A stretch of DNA of 63,811 nucleotides from Streptomyces sp. NBRC 110611 (GCF_001590865.1 NZ_BBUY01000019.1:52735-116545), one strand, 5' to 3'; numbered from the stretch's first letter, positions 45,776 through 55,494 are shown. Notes: a model not told the origin generated them from the letters alone. Made by a program: numbers and translations.

Positions 45776-46159
45776 GTGCCGGGTATCGATCAGGTGTTGT
45801 CCCAGGCGATGCGGATTCCGGGCGTCCTGGGCGCCGGCCTGATCGACTGGACCAGCGGCCTGACGCTCGGCACGGTCGGCCAGGCACCGCACGGCGATCC
45901 CGACGCGGCCGCCGCGGAGACCGCCGAGGTCGTGCAGGCCGTGGCGCGCAACGCCACGTTCGACACCGCGGGCACCACCGGCCCGGCACTGGAGGACCTC
46001 ATCATCACGGCCGCCGGCAGCTACCACCTGATCCGTTTCGTGCACACCGCCTTCGACAGCCAGACCTACCTTTACCTCTGGCTGGACCGGGCGCAGGCGA
46101 ATCTCGCCGTCGCCCGGCTGCGGCTGCGCGATCTGGCGGCGGAGCTGGTCACCTCCTGA
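45776..46159 (+). CDS. Roadblock-like protein A
   Basis: 127 aa from GTG 45776 (GAAGGAG nine bases upstream). The opening PGIDQVLSQAMRIPGVLGAG and LIDWTSGLTLGTVG, the central ALEDLIITAAGSYHLIRFV and closing helix NLAVARLRLRDLAAEL fit the roadblock/LC7 alpha-beta fold. It is a diverged paralogue of the last gene of the operon (VALVDYTSGMALATLG). Roadblock proteins usually dimerise and act on small GTPases; none is encoded nearby. First gene of a four-gene unit. Confidence 0.8.
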   Translation: MPGIDQVLSQAMRIPGVLGAGLIDWTSGLTLGTVGQAPHGDPDAAAAETAEVVQAVARNATFDTAGTTGPALEDLIITAAGSYHLIRFVHTAFDSQTYLYLWLDRAQANLAVARLRLRDLAAELVTS

Positions 46160-46203
46160 CCGCCGCGCTCCGCCACCTCGCACCAACGGTTAAGGAACCA
46201 GCC

Positions 46204-47136
46204 ATGGGCCTGCCCCCCTTCTCCCGCCCGCCCGCACCGGCCTTCTCCCGCCCGCCCGCACCGGCCTCCCCCCTCCGGCCCGCACCCGCCTTCTCCCGCC
46301 GGCCCGCGCCGGGCGGGCTGCTCGACCGGTGCGCCGCCGAGCGCGTCACCGGCGCCCTGCGCGGCCCGCACGGCTGTGTCTACCTCCTCGACGGCGCGGT
46401 CACCTACGTCGAGGACGCCGCCGCGCCGGGGCTCGGCGTACGGCTCACCGCGGCCGGCAAGGTGCCGCCGCAGGGCTGGCAGCATGCCGCCGAGACCGCG
46501 GGCCCGCAGCGGTGCGGCGGCCGGTTCCTGGTCAGCGAGGGCTGGCTGACCCAGGGGGAACTGGAGATCTGCCACCTCGCGGCGCTGCTCGACGCGGCCT
46601 TCTTCGCGTTGCCGCTGCCGCCGGAGGACACGTCGTTCACCCCGGGAACCGGGCACTGGCTGGGCGTCGTCCGCCGGATCAGCGCCGCCGCCCTGCTGCG
46701 GGCCACGGCCCGCCGCCGGGCCCTGCTGGACCAGCTGCGTCCCTGGGCGGCGGCCGACACCGCGCCCGTGGTCCCCGTGCGCCCGCCCGGTGACGTCCCT
46801 GCCACGGGCCGGCAGCGACGGCTGCTGGACCGCGCCGACGGCCGGCGCACCCCCTGCGAACTCGCCGGTGCGCTGGGCCAGTCCGCGTTCGTGACGCTGC
46901 TGGACGTCCGCCGGCTCGCGGCGGCCGGGCTGGTCCGTATGCCGGAGGCGGCACGGCCGCTCCCCCGGCGGCGGCCCGGTGCGGGGCTGCGGGAGCAGTC
47001 GCCGCCCGCCGCCGGTCAGCCCCGTCCGGTGGCCTGGCACCCCTCGGTACCGGAGCTGCCCGACCTCACGCGTATCACCGATCCGGACATCGCCCTCCTC
47101 GTCCGGCTGCGCACGGCTCTGGAGGAGAACCTGTGA
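46204..47136 (+). CDS. DUF4388-like protein with Pro-rich N-terminus
   Basis: 310 aa. Residues 1-37 are a repeated proline-rich tract (PPFSRPPAPAFSRPPAP). The next part (GGLLDRCAAERVTGALRG, then VYLLDGAVTYVED and FLVSEGWLTQGEL) resembles DUF4388/PatA-N-type domains that occur with MglA/roadblock systems. A winged-helix-like segment follows near residue 200 (RRLLDRADGRRTPCELAGAL, LLDVRRLAAAGLVRMP). AAGGA precedes ATG 46204. Possibly a scaffold or DNA-binding output for the flanking roadblock proteins; inferred. Confidence 0.75.
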   Translation: MGLPPFSRPPAPAFSRPPAPASPLRPAPAFSRRPAPGGLLDRCAAERVTGALRGPHGCVYLLDGAVTYVEDAAAPGLGVRLTAAGKVPPQGWQHAAETAGPQRCGGRFLVSEGWLTQGELEICHLAALLDAAFFALPLPPEDTSFTPGTGHWLGVVRRISAAALLRATARRRALLDQLRPWAAADTAPVVPVRPPGDVPATGRQRRLLDRADGRRTPCELAGALGQSAFVTLLDVRRLAAAGLVRMPEAARPLPRRRPGAGLREQSPPAAGQPRPVAWHPSVPELPDLTRITDPDIALLVRLRTALEENL

Positions 47137-47206
47137 ACCCTCGCGACCGAGGACCCCGCACCGCATGAGGCGCGCCATCGTGCGGCGTGCCGTGAGAAGG
47201 AGACTG

Positions 47207-47587
47207 ATGACGATCGAGCCCCGGTTACGGGACGAACTACTGGCGCTGCGCGATCAGGTGCGGCACTTCCAGGGCGGGATGGTGGCGAGCGCCGACGGCA
47301 TGGTGATCGCCCACGAGCTGGCGGACATCGAACCGGAGGGTCTCGCCGCGCTGACCGCCGCGGCCATCGGGGTCGCCAAGCGCCTCACCGAGGCGACCGG
47401 GCAGGGCGGCTTCGAGGAGTCCCTGACGCGGGGCACCGGTGGCTATGTCGCGGCCTACGCGGCCGGCCGCCGGGCGGTCCTCACCGCCGTCGCCGGCCCG
47501 GACACCAACGTGGGACGGCTCCACTTGGAGGCGAGGCGGGCCGCCGAACGCATCGGCGCGCTGGTCGACTCGGACGCACCGCGATGA
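47207..47587 (+). CDS. Roadblock/LC7 (MglB-like) protein with TTA codon
   Basis: 126 aa. Classic roadblock features: FQGGMVASADGMVIAHEL, AALTAAAIGVAKRL, and YVAAYAAGRRAVLTAVAGPD. GAAGGAG precedes ATG 47207. Codon 7 (47225-47227) is TTA, the rare leucine codon read by bldA tRNA in Streptomyces. It is the only in-frame TTA I noticed in the window, so synthesis may be developmentally gated. It lies between the DUF4388-like and the fourth gene. Confidence 0.85.
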   Translation: MTIEPRLRDELLALRDQVRHFQGGMVASADGMVIAHELADIEPEGLAALTAAAIGVAKRLTEATGQGGFEESLTRGTGGYVAAYAAGRRAVLTAVAGPDTNVGRLHLEARRAAERIGALVDSDAPR

Positions 47588-47739
47588 CGCGGCGCCCGCC
47601 CGCCTCCGGGAGGCACCCGCCGCGCGACGGACCCGGCACGACGACCAGCGCCGGGCGCGGCCACAGCGCCGGCCACAACCGCCGTAGCGGGCATACCGGA
47701 ACACTGTCCAAGAAAAGAACCGAAAGGGCTGAACCTCCC

Positions 47740-48114
47740 ATGACGCATATGGAATCCGCGCTCGCCGAGGCGATGTCGACCATCGAGGGCGCCATAGGTG
47801 TCGCGCTCGTCGACTACACCAGCGGGATGGCGCTCGCCACCCTCGGTGACAACCAGGTAGTGGACCTCAACGTCGCCGCGGCCGGCAACACCGATGTGAT
47901 CCGCGCGAAGATGCGCACCATGGAGCTGCTCGAACTCCAGGGCACCGTCGAGGACATGCTCATCACCCTGTCCACGCAGTACCACATCATCCGCCCGCTC
48001 ACCGGCAAGAGCGGCAACGGGCTCTTCCTGTACCTGGTGCTGGACCGCAAGCGCGCCAATCTCGCCATGGCCCGCCACCGGCTGGCCCGGCTCGAACCCG
48101 ATCTGGAGGTGTAG
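47740..48114 (+). CDS. Roadblock-like protein C
   Basis: 124 aa, paralogue of the operon's first gene: ALAEAMSTIEGAIGVALVDY, TSGMALATLG, LELQGTVEDMLITLSTQYHI, LDRKRANLAMARHRLARLE. ATG 47740 with GAAAGGG upstream. The longer frame starts with an ATGA overlap at 47584, but those 52 codons have no protein character. Its stop lies 3 bp from the convergent ureD stop. Last gene of the roadblock operon. Confidence 0.8.
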   Translation: MTHMESALAEAMSTIEGAIGVALVDYTSGMALATLGDNQVVDLNVAAAGNTDVIRAKMRTMELLELQGTVEDMLITLSTQYHIIRPLTGKSGNGLFLYLVLDRKRANLAMARHRLARLEPDLEV

Positions 48115-48117
48115 GGC

Positions 48118-49046
48118 TCAGCCGGCGGTGCCGCTCCGGGCGGCCGCCTCGTCGAGGAGCCGCCGCAGCCGCAGCGCGTCCGGGGCCACGACGGTGGCCA
48201 GCACGGCGGGGCCGGCGAGCGGGGCCAGCACGCCCTGCCCGGCACCGCCGTCCGGCCGCCCGGCCGCCGCGTCGCCGAGCAGCCGCACCTCGGCCGGTCT
48301 CGCCGCCAGCTCCGGGTCCACGATCAGCAGCTGGCCGACCGCGCGGTGGCCGCCCAGGACGGCCGAAGTGTCCCAGCCGGGGACGCCGGGCCCGTACGCC
48401 GTCTCCTGGTCGAGCAGGGTACGGCCGGCGCGGCGGACGGTGAGCCGGCTGCGCAGCGCTCCGGTCCGCTCGCCGCTGCGGCCCAGGACCTGCTCCTCGC
48501 GCAGCACCAGGCGGGCGGTGGGAGCCAGTTCGACGGTGGTGGTCATCCGCAGGTCGCTGCCCGCGGCGGAGATCAGCGGCTCCGGCAGCCAGTCCAGCCG
48601 CGCTCCGTCGCCGGCCGTCAGGCGCACGTCGTAGGCCGCGGGTACGGCCGTGCGGCCGGGCAGCGCCACGGTCGCCGCGGCGGATGTGATGTGCAGCGCG
48701 GCGCCCGCCTCGGCGGTGGCCTCGATGGCCAGCCGGTCGCCGCCGAGCGGGGCGCTCATGGCGCCCACCACGCAGACCCGGGCCTCGCCGGTGCCCGAAC
48801 GGACGCGGCGCAGGGCGAGCGGGCCGTCGCCGTCGAGCACCGGCAGCCGGGTTCCGCTGTGCACGCCGGCCCGGGCGAGGATGCGGGCGGTGGCGCGCAG
48901 GCCCGCGACCGGGGGTACGGCGGCGGCCGGCGCCGGCACGGTCCGCCCGGCCGTGGTCCGCGGCGGCGCGGTCCGCCGCGGCGATGCCGTCTGCGGGGGC
49001 GGCGCGGTCTGCCGGGGCGGCGCGGTCCGCGGGGGCGGCGCGGGGG

Positions 49047-49050
<4 letters not shown>
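48118..49050 (-). CDS. ureD: Urease accessory protein UreD
   Basis: 310 aa chaperone (UreD/UreH) that with UreF and UreG loads nickel onto urease. Typical segments: GLRATARILARAGVHSGTRL, YDVRLTAGDGARLDWLPEP, LVLREEQVLGRSGER. The first 45 residues are an unusual Pro/Thr/Arg repeat (PRTAPPRQTAPPPQT) absent from most UreD. GTG 49050 overlaps the ureG stop (GTGA). Last gene of the urease operon. Confidence 0.9.
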
Positions 49051-49739
<689 letters not shown>

Positions 49740-49813
49740 GGGTCAACTCCGGTATGTCGGTCGTACGGCCGCCCGGGGGGGGCGGCCCGGGGTCCGGCGG
49801 GGTGCCGGGCGGG

Positions 49814-50488
49814 TCAGGAGGCGAAGAGCCGTACCGGCCAGGCGGCGTGCGCCTGCGCGGTGATGTCGAGCAGCGGCGCGGAGGCGGCGGGCAGGGCGTC
49901 GGCCCCTTCGGTGGCGACGCGCGCCGCGGCCTCGGCGCCCTGTTGTGCGACCTGTTCGAGGTCGGGGGCGAGGCGGGCGAGCACGGCGGTGGCGTCGAAG
50001 GGGTCCAGGCCGAGCAGCCGGACGGCCGCGGTGGCCGGGCCGCTGAGGGTCTCGTACGCCACGGCGTACGCGGCATCGAGCGGCGTCAGGCCCGCGGACC
50101 GGGCGGTCAGGCCCAGGACGACGGGCTGGTGCGCCCCGCGCGGGCGGGCGGCGGCGAGCGCGTCGAGGGCGGCGCCGGGCCAGGCGGCGCGGGCCGCCCG
50201 CATCATCTGCCGGCCGAGCCGCCGGGCGGCCTGGCGGAGTGCCGGTACGGGTGTGCGGGCGTCGGCGGCGTCGTCCAGGAGGAGCGGATCGCAGCCGGCC
50301 GCGGCCGCGGCCGCGAGCCCGGCGGCGACCAGGCCGGCGGAGTGCAGCCGGCCCTGGCAGAAGGTCTCCAGGGTGGCGGCGTCCGTGATGCGTCCCGCGG
50401 CGACGGCCGGTTCGGCGCCGCCCGAGTGGGCGTGCCCTCCGGCGGGGAACCGGCCGTCGGCGAGGACGAGCAGCGCTGCGCGGGTCAT
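49814..50488 (-). CDS. ureF: Urease accessory protein UreF
   Basis: 224 aa. The opening ALLVLADGRFPAGGHAHSGG is the UreF signature, followed by helical repeats and LDITAQAHAAWPVRLFAS. Acts with UreD and UreG in nickel insertion. Separated from ureC by 86 bp that contain a G-rich tract. Confidence 0.93.
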   Translation of the reverse strand: MTRAALLVLADGRFPAGGHAHSGGAEPAVAAGRITDAATLETFCQGRLHSAGLVAAGLAAAAAAGCDPLLLDDAADARTPVPALRQAARRLGRQMMRAARAAWPGAALDALAAARPRGAHQPVVLGLTARSAGLTPLDAAYAVAYETLSGPATAAVRLLGLDPFDATAVLARLAPDLEQVAQQGAEAAARVATEGADALPAASAPLLDITAQAHAAWPVRLFAS

Positions 50489-50509
50489 CAGTGGTCCGTG
50501 GTGTGCGTC

Positions 50510-50559
50510 GGGGGTGGCGGGGGTTTCGGGGTTGTCGGGGTGGTCGGCGGTTCCGGGGG
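50510..50559 (+). repeat. G-rich tract between ureC and ureF, potential G-quadruplex
   Basis: Runs of four to five G at about 50510, 50519, 50528, 50537 and 50555, separated by short T/C-rich spacers. G-rich on the strand opposite to the urease mRNA. Confidence 0.55.
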
Positions 50560-50574
50560 TCTCATGGCGGCCGG

Positions 50575-52303
50575 TCAGAAGAGGAAGTACCGCTGGGTCA
50601 TGGGGAGTTGGGCGGCGGGCCGGGGTTCGACCACCTCACCGTCGATGGTCACCGTGAAGGTGTCGGGGTCGACCTGGACCCGCGGCAGGGCGTCGTTGTT
50701 GCGCATATCGGCCTTGGTGACGCCGCGGGTGCTGCGGATCGCCTCGTATGGCTTCGCCAGCGGCAGGCGCTCGGGGAGGCCGTCCGCGAGGGCCTGCGGG
50801 GCGACGAAGTTGACCGAGTTGCTGCCCGGTGCCCGGCCGGTGGCGCCGAACATGGGGCGGGGCAGGACCGGCTGCGGGGTGGGAATGGAGGCGTTGGCGT
50901 CGCCCATCTGCGCGTAGGCGATCTGGCCGCCCTTGATGACCAGCTGCGGCCGGACGCCGAAGAACGCCGGGTCCCACAGCACCAGATCGGCGAGCTTGCC
51001 GTCCTCTACGGAGCCGACGAGGTGGTCGATGCCCTGGGCGGCGGCCGCGTTGATGGTGTATTTGGCGACATAGCGGCGGGCGCGGTGGTTGTCCGCGTCA
51101 CCGTCGCCGGGCAGCGCGCCGCGGCGCCGCTTCATGACGTGCGCGGTCTGCCAGGTGCGCAGGACGACCTCGCCGATCCGGCCCATGGCCTGGGCGTCGG
51201 ACGCCATGATCGAGATGGCGCCGAGGTCGTGCAGGATGTCCTCGGCGGCGATGGTGGAGGGCCGGATCCGGGACTCGGCGAAGGCCAGGTCCTCGGGGAC
51301 GGCCGGGTTGAGGTGGTGACAGACCATCAGCATGTCGAGGTGTTCCTCGACGGTGTTGACGGTGTGCGGCCGGGTGGGGTTGGTGGACGCGGGCAGCACG
51401 TGCGGCTGGGAGACCATCGCGATCATGTCGGGGGCGTGGCCGCCGCCGGCGCCCTCGACGTGGAAGGCGTGCAGCGAGCGGCCGGCGATGGCGGCGAGGG
51501 TGTCGCCGAGGAAGCCGGCCTCGTTGAGGGTGTCGGTGTGGATGGCCAGCTGGGCGCCGCTCTCCTCACAGACGGTCAGGCAGGCGTCGAGCACCGCGGG
51601 GGTGGCGCCCCAGTCCTCGTGGATCTTGAAGCCGAGGACGCCGGCCCGCAGCTGGTCGCGCATCGAGGCGAGGGAGGTGGTGTTGCCCTTGCCGAGGAGT
51701 CCGACGTTGACCGGCAGGGAGTCCATCGACTCCAGCATCCGGGCGACGTGCCAGGCGCCGGGGGTGATGGTGGTCGCCTTGCTGCCCTCGGCCGGTCCGG
51801 TGCCGCCGCCGATCATCGTGGTGACGCCGGAGGCCGGAGGCCAGCGCCTCGTCCGCCTGCTGGGGGCAGATGAAGTGGACGTGGGTGTCGATGGCGCCGG
51901 CGGTGAGGATCTTGCCGTTGCCGGCGATGATCTCGGTCTCCGGGCCGATGACCAGGCCGGGGTGGACACCGTCCATGGTGTCCGGGTTGCCCGCCTTGCC
52001 GAGGGCGGTGATCCGGCCGTCGCGGATGCCGACGTCGGCCTTGACGATGCCCCAGTGGTCGAGCACGACGGCGCCGGTGATCACGGTGTCGGGGGCGCCC
52101 TCGGCGCGGGTGACGCGGGACTGGCCCATCGATTCGCGGATCACCTTGCCGCCGCCGAACACCGCCTCGTCACCGGCCCGGCCGGGCCCGCCCGAACGGT
52201 CCTCGGTGATCTCGACGACCAGGTCGGTGTCGGCGAGCCGGATCCGGTCGCCGGCGGTCGGGCCGAAGAGACCGGCGTAGGCCTGGCGGGTCAGCTCAGC
52301 CAT
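50575..52303 (-). pseudogene. ureC: Urease alpha subunit, frameshifted
   Basis: Catalytic subunit of nickel urease, split between two frames. Residues 1 to about 153 (MAELTRQAYAGLFGPTAGDR to PQQADEALASG) read in one frame; the rest (VTTMIGGGTGPAEGS to LPMTQRYFLF) in another. The break falls on a 7-bp tandem duplication (CCGGAGG twice, 51827-51840). Removing one copy restores a 573-codon frame, the normal UreC length. Catalytic parts are otherwise intact: HVHFICPQ, GFKIHEDWG (carbamylated Lys), HVEGAGGGHAPD, MVCHHLNP. Unless the duplication is a sequence error or is bypassed, active urease cannot be made. Confidence 0.93.
51827..51840. repeat. 7-bp tandem duplication causing ureC frameshift
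   Basis: CCGGAGGCCGGAGG: two perfect copies of CCGGAGG. A single copy would give the universally conserved ASGVTTMIGGG reading. Confidence 0.95.
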
Positions 52304-52607
52304 CGAGCGGACCTCCGGTCTCGCCGCGCAGGCCCGGGACGATCCGTTCGCCCCCGATGGGGACGAGTTCGACCTCGGCGGGAATGCCGGGTTCGAAGCG
52401 TACGGCGGAGCCGGCCGCGACGTTCAGCCGCTTGCCGTGCGCGGCCGCACGGTCGAAGTCGAGGCCGGGGTTGGCCTCGGCGAAGTGGTAGTGGGAGCCG
52501 ACCTGGACGGGGCGGTCGGCGGCGTTGAGGACGGTCAGACGCGTACGGGGCAGGCCTTCGTTGAGGCGCACCGGCTCGTCGGCGTGGAAGATCTGTCCCG
52601 GGATCAT
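52296..52607 (-). CDS. ureB: Urease beta subunit
   Basis: 103 aa, normal length. MIPGQIFHADEPVRLNEG, VGSHYHFAEANPGLDFDR and the GSAVRFEPG motif are typical. Its stop overlaps the ureC ATG by 8 bases (ATGGCTGA). Confidence 0.96.
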   Translation of the reverse strand: MIPGQIFHADEPVRLNEGLPRTRLTVLNAADRPVQVGSHYHFAEANPGLDFDRAAAHGKRLNVAAGSAVRFEPGIPAEVELVPIGGERIVPGLRGETGGPLDG

Positions 52608-52624
52608 CGTGGGCTCCCCCGCGG

Positions 52625-52927
<303 letters not shown>

Positions 52928-53470
52928 ACGTTCCACCTCACAGTTTTCCCGCCTGGGACGCATCCACCCAGGTCACGGGCGTGAGCACACCCGTAAGAGC
53001 AGGTGTACCACGCAGTAATTAAAGGAGGAGCAAACCGACTTCCAGCAGTTGGCCATCAAAAAGCCCCACACCCGGAGGCTAGTTCGGCGGGATTTCCACG
53101 ACGTTACGCCCGGGGGCGCTTCGGCACCCTGACCCGCGCCCCGCGTAACACAACAGCACCACCGCCTGTTACCGCGTGGAAATACACACTCCGGAATCGC
53201 CGTAACGGCCGCGACTCCCCGGCCGCGCACGGCAGCGCGTGGCGCATTCCGCACCCCGGCGGTACACCCGGGCCCGGGAAACGGGCGACACGACCGAGGG
53301 GCAAACCACCTCAAGCCCTCCGCAATCGCTGCACGCGCCGCTCCGCGAACACACCTGTCCGGTATGCGCTCTTGACGATCTCGCAGGTGATCGCGATCCT
53401 CATGGGCGCGTCAAAACGGCGCGTTCATCAGCTCCGCGCCGACCCCCCACACAAGTATCGGAGCCTCACC
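52928..53470. other. Divergent intergenic upstream of ureA and aminopeptidase
   Basis: About 540 bp. A less GC-rich segment near 52985-53045 probably carries the urease promoter. A TTGACG at 53373 could be a -35 element for the aminopeptidase, without a convincing -10. I saw no clear GlnR box and no gene. Confidence 0.4.
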
Positions 53471-54415
53471 GTGTCCCGTTCCCCCCGCATACGCCGGGCC
53501 TCGCTCGCCGCAGGTACGGTCGCCGCCGTGGCCGCCACCCTGCTCACCGCGGCCGGCGCCCATGCCGGCCCCGCACCGGCCGCCGCACCGGACATCGACG
53601 TCAAGGCCGTCCAGGCCGACCTGGACCAGCTGCAGTCGATCGCCGACGCCAACGGCGGCAACCGCGCCCATGGACAGCCGGGCCACAAGGCGTCCGTCGA
53701 CTTCATCAAGGGCAAGCTGGACCAGGCCGGATTCACCACCCAGGTCCAGGAGTTCGACAACAACGGCGCCAAGGGCTACAACCTCATCGCCGACTGGAAG
53801 GGCGGCGACGAGAACAAGACCGTGATGGCCGGGGCCCATGTGGACTCGGTCGACTCGGGCCCCGGCATCAACGACAACGGTTCCGGCTCGGCCGGCATCC
53901 TGGAGGTCGCCCTCGCGGTCGCCAAGGCGGACCTCAAGCCCGCCAAGCACCTGCGCTTCGCCTGGTGGGGCGACGAAGAGGACGGCATGGTCGGCTCGCA
54001 GCACTACGTCAGCGGCCTCGGCGCCGAGAAGTCGAAGATCGACTCGTACCTGAACTTCGACATGATCGGCTCGCCGAACCCGGGTTACTTCGTCTACGAC
54101 GACGACACCCGCCTGGAGAAGGTCTTCAAGGACTGGTACGCCGCAAAGAACATCGCCACCGAGATCGAGACCGAGGGCGACGGCCGCTCGGACCACGCGT
54201 CCTTCAAGGACGCCGGGATCCCGGTCGGCGGCCTCTTCTCCGGGGCCGACTACACCAAGACCCCCGAGCAGGCGAAGAACTGGGGTGGCGAGGCGGGCAA
54301 GCCGTTCGACCCCTGCTACCACCAGTCCTGCGACACCGCGAAGAACATCGACGAGAAGGCGCTGGACACCAACACCGACGCCATCGCCCACGCCGTGTGG
54401 GAGCTCAGCTCCTGA
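53471..54415 (+). CDS. Secreted M28 zinc aminopeptidase (S. griseus aminopeptidase-like)
   Basis: 314 aa. Signal peptide about 1-36 (LLTAAGAHAGPA), mature protein beginning near APDIDVKAVQ. Very close in layout to S. griseus aminopeptidase: NGGNRAHGQPGHKASVD, AGAHVDSVDSGPGINDNGSG (zinc His and Asp), WWGDEEDGMVGS (Glu), NFDMIGSPNPGYFVYDDD (Asp), EGDGRSDHASF (His). Releases large hydrophobic N-terminal residues outside the cell. GTG 53471 has GGAG upstream. Monocistron. Confidence 0.95.
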   Translation: MSRSPRIRRASLAAGTVAAVAATLLTAAGAHAGPAPAAAPDIDVKAVQADLDQLQSIADANGGNRAHGQPGHKASVDFIKGKLDQAGFTTQVQEFDNNGAKGYNLIADWKGGDENKTVMAGAHVDSVDSGPGINDNGSGSAGILEVALAVAKADLKPAKHLRFAWWGDEEDGMVGSQHYVSGLGAEKSKIDSYLNFDMIGSPNPGYFVYDDDTRLEKVFKDWYAAKNIATEIETEGDGRSDHASFKDAGIPVGGLFSGADYTKTPEQAKNWGGEAGKPFDPCYHQSCDTAKNIDEKALDTNTDAIAHAVWELSS

Positions 54416-54470
54416 GCGGGCCGCCCGTACGGCCGGCCCGGGCTGACACATCGTCAGCGCGGACCGCGCC

Positions 54471-54785
54471 TCACCTCTCCCGACCCGGTCGCCGGTCCCC
54501 GGCGGCCGGGTCGCGGTGTTCCGCGGCGATGCCGAACCGCCGCCGTTCGCCCGGAGCGGACGACAGCGGCCGCACGGACGACACCGTGCTGATCACCTGC
54601 TCGCCCTCCGCACCCTGCTCCCGCCGCCCCAGCTCCTCAAGAAGCTGCAGGTCAGCAGCGGACACCAGGGCCACCAGCGGCTTGCCGTGCCGGGTGACGA
54701 CCACCCGCTCGCTGCCGTAGACGACGCGGTTGATCAGATCCGCCAGCTCCGCACGGGCTTGCGTCACCGGAATTTCGTAGGCCAT
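54471..54785 (-). CDS. Phd/YefM-family antitoxin-like protein
   Basis: 104 aa. Residues 1-50 are a standard Phd/YefM fold (EIPVTQARAELADLINRVVY, RVVVTRHGKPLVALVSAADL). The remaining half is an unusually long disordered basic tail. No toxin gene follows or precedes; the neighbour is a divergent ClpP. A TGTAC/GTACA palindrome with a TGTACA core in the 68-bp gap matches the known YefM operator core, so it may repress both itself and clpP. Confidence 0.85.
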   Translation of the reverse strand: MAYEIPVTQARAELADLINRVVYGSERVVVTRHGKPLVALVSAADLQLLEELGRREQGAEGEQVISTVSSVRPLSSAPGERRRFGIAAEHRDPAAGDRRPGRER

Positions 54786-54803
54786 GCTCCCATTCTAACG
54801 GGA

Positions 54804-54818
54804 TGTACGTCCTGTACA
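54804..54818. promoter_or_regulatory. YefM/Phd-type operator between antitoxin and clpP
   Basis: TGTAC-n5-GTACA, containing TGTACA at 54813-54818 and TGTACG at 54804-54809. The E. coli YefM operator is built on TGTACA hexamers. It lies 36 bp before the clpP start and 19 bp before the antitoxin start, in an AT-rich patch. Confidence 0.65.
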
Positions 54819-54853
54819 TTTTTTACAGAGGAGAACAGAGGAGAGGAGCGGTC

Positions 54854-55489
54854 ATGCCGCAACCGACGGCCCGCTATGTCCTTCCGGAGTTCACCGAGCG
54901 CACCTCCGACGGCACGCGCACCATGGACCCGTACTCGAAGCTGCTCAGCGAGCGGATCATCTTCCTGGGCACCCCGATCGACGACGCCTCCGCCAACGAC
55001 GTCATGGCGCAGCTGATCCACCTCGAACACGCCGCGCCCGGGCAGGACATCCAGCTCTACATCAACTCCCCCGGCGGCTCGTTCACGGCGATGACCGCCA
55101 TCTACGACACGATGCGCTTCGTGACGTGCGAGGTGCAGACCGTCTGCCTCGGCCAGGCCGCCTCCGCCGCCGCGGTGCTGCTGGCCGCCGGCGCCCCCGG
55201 CAAGCGGCTGGCGCTGCCCGGCGCCCGGATCCTGATCCGCCAGCCCGCGTTCGGCGAACCGGTCCGGGGCCAGACCTCCGATCTGCTGATCCAGGCGGAG
55301 GAGATGCTGCGCACCCGGAGCATGCTGGAGGAGATGCTGGCGCGGCACACGGGGCAGCCCCGCGAGCGGGTCGCCGCCGACATCGAGCGCGACAAGGTCT
55401 TCGATGCCCGTGCCGCCCAGGAGTACGGCCTGATCGACGGGCTCACCCAGCAGCGCAAGCAGTCGGCCCTCCGGTCCTTGGCGGGGTGA
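54854..55489 (+). CDS. ClpP-like protease subunit with altered catalytic triad
   Basis: 211 aa ClpP paralogue. LLSERIIFLGTPIDD, LYINSPGGSFTAMTAIYDTM and catalytic Ser in GQAASAAAVLLAAG are normal, as is the Asp region (IERDKVFDARAAQEYGLID). The catalytic His, normally in the H-Q-P motif, is Arg here: ARILIRQPAFGEPVRGQ (codon CGC). Activity may depend on a partner subunit, as in mixed ClpP complexes. GAGGAG precedes ATG 54854. Divergent from the Phd/YefM-like gene and followed at 5 bp by a small gene. Confidence 0.9.
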   Translation: MPQPTARYVLPEFTERTSDGTRTMDPYSKLLSERIIFLGTPIDDASANDVMAQLIHLEHAAPGQDIQLYINSPGGSFTAMTAIYDTMRFVTCEVQTVCLGQAASAAAVLLAAGAPGKRLALPGARILIRQPAFGEPVRGQTSDLLIQAEEMLRTRSMLEEMLARHTGQPRERVAADIERDKVFDARAAQEYGLIDGLTQQRKQSALRSLAG

Positions 55490-55494
55490 ACCGG

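Noticed and set aside
47584..47739. Longer start for the fourth roadblock gene with ATGA overlap
   Set aside because: The overlap is attractive, but the 52 extra codons are Arg/Gly/His-rich and the ATG at 47740 begins the conserved part with a purine-rich site upstream.
52928..53060. GlnR box at the urease promoter
   Set aside because: A weak TTAC-n6-GTACA-like string exists on the minus strand, but it does not match the consensus well enough to claim.
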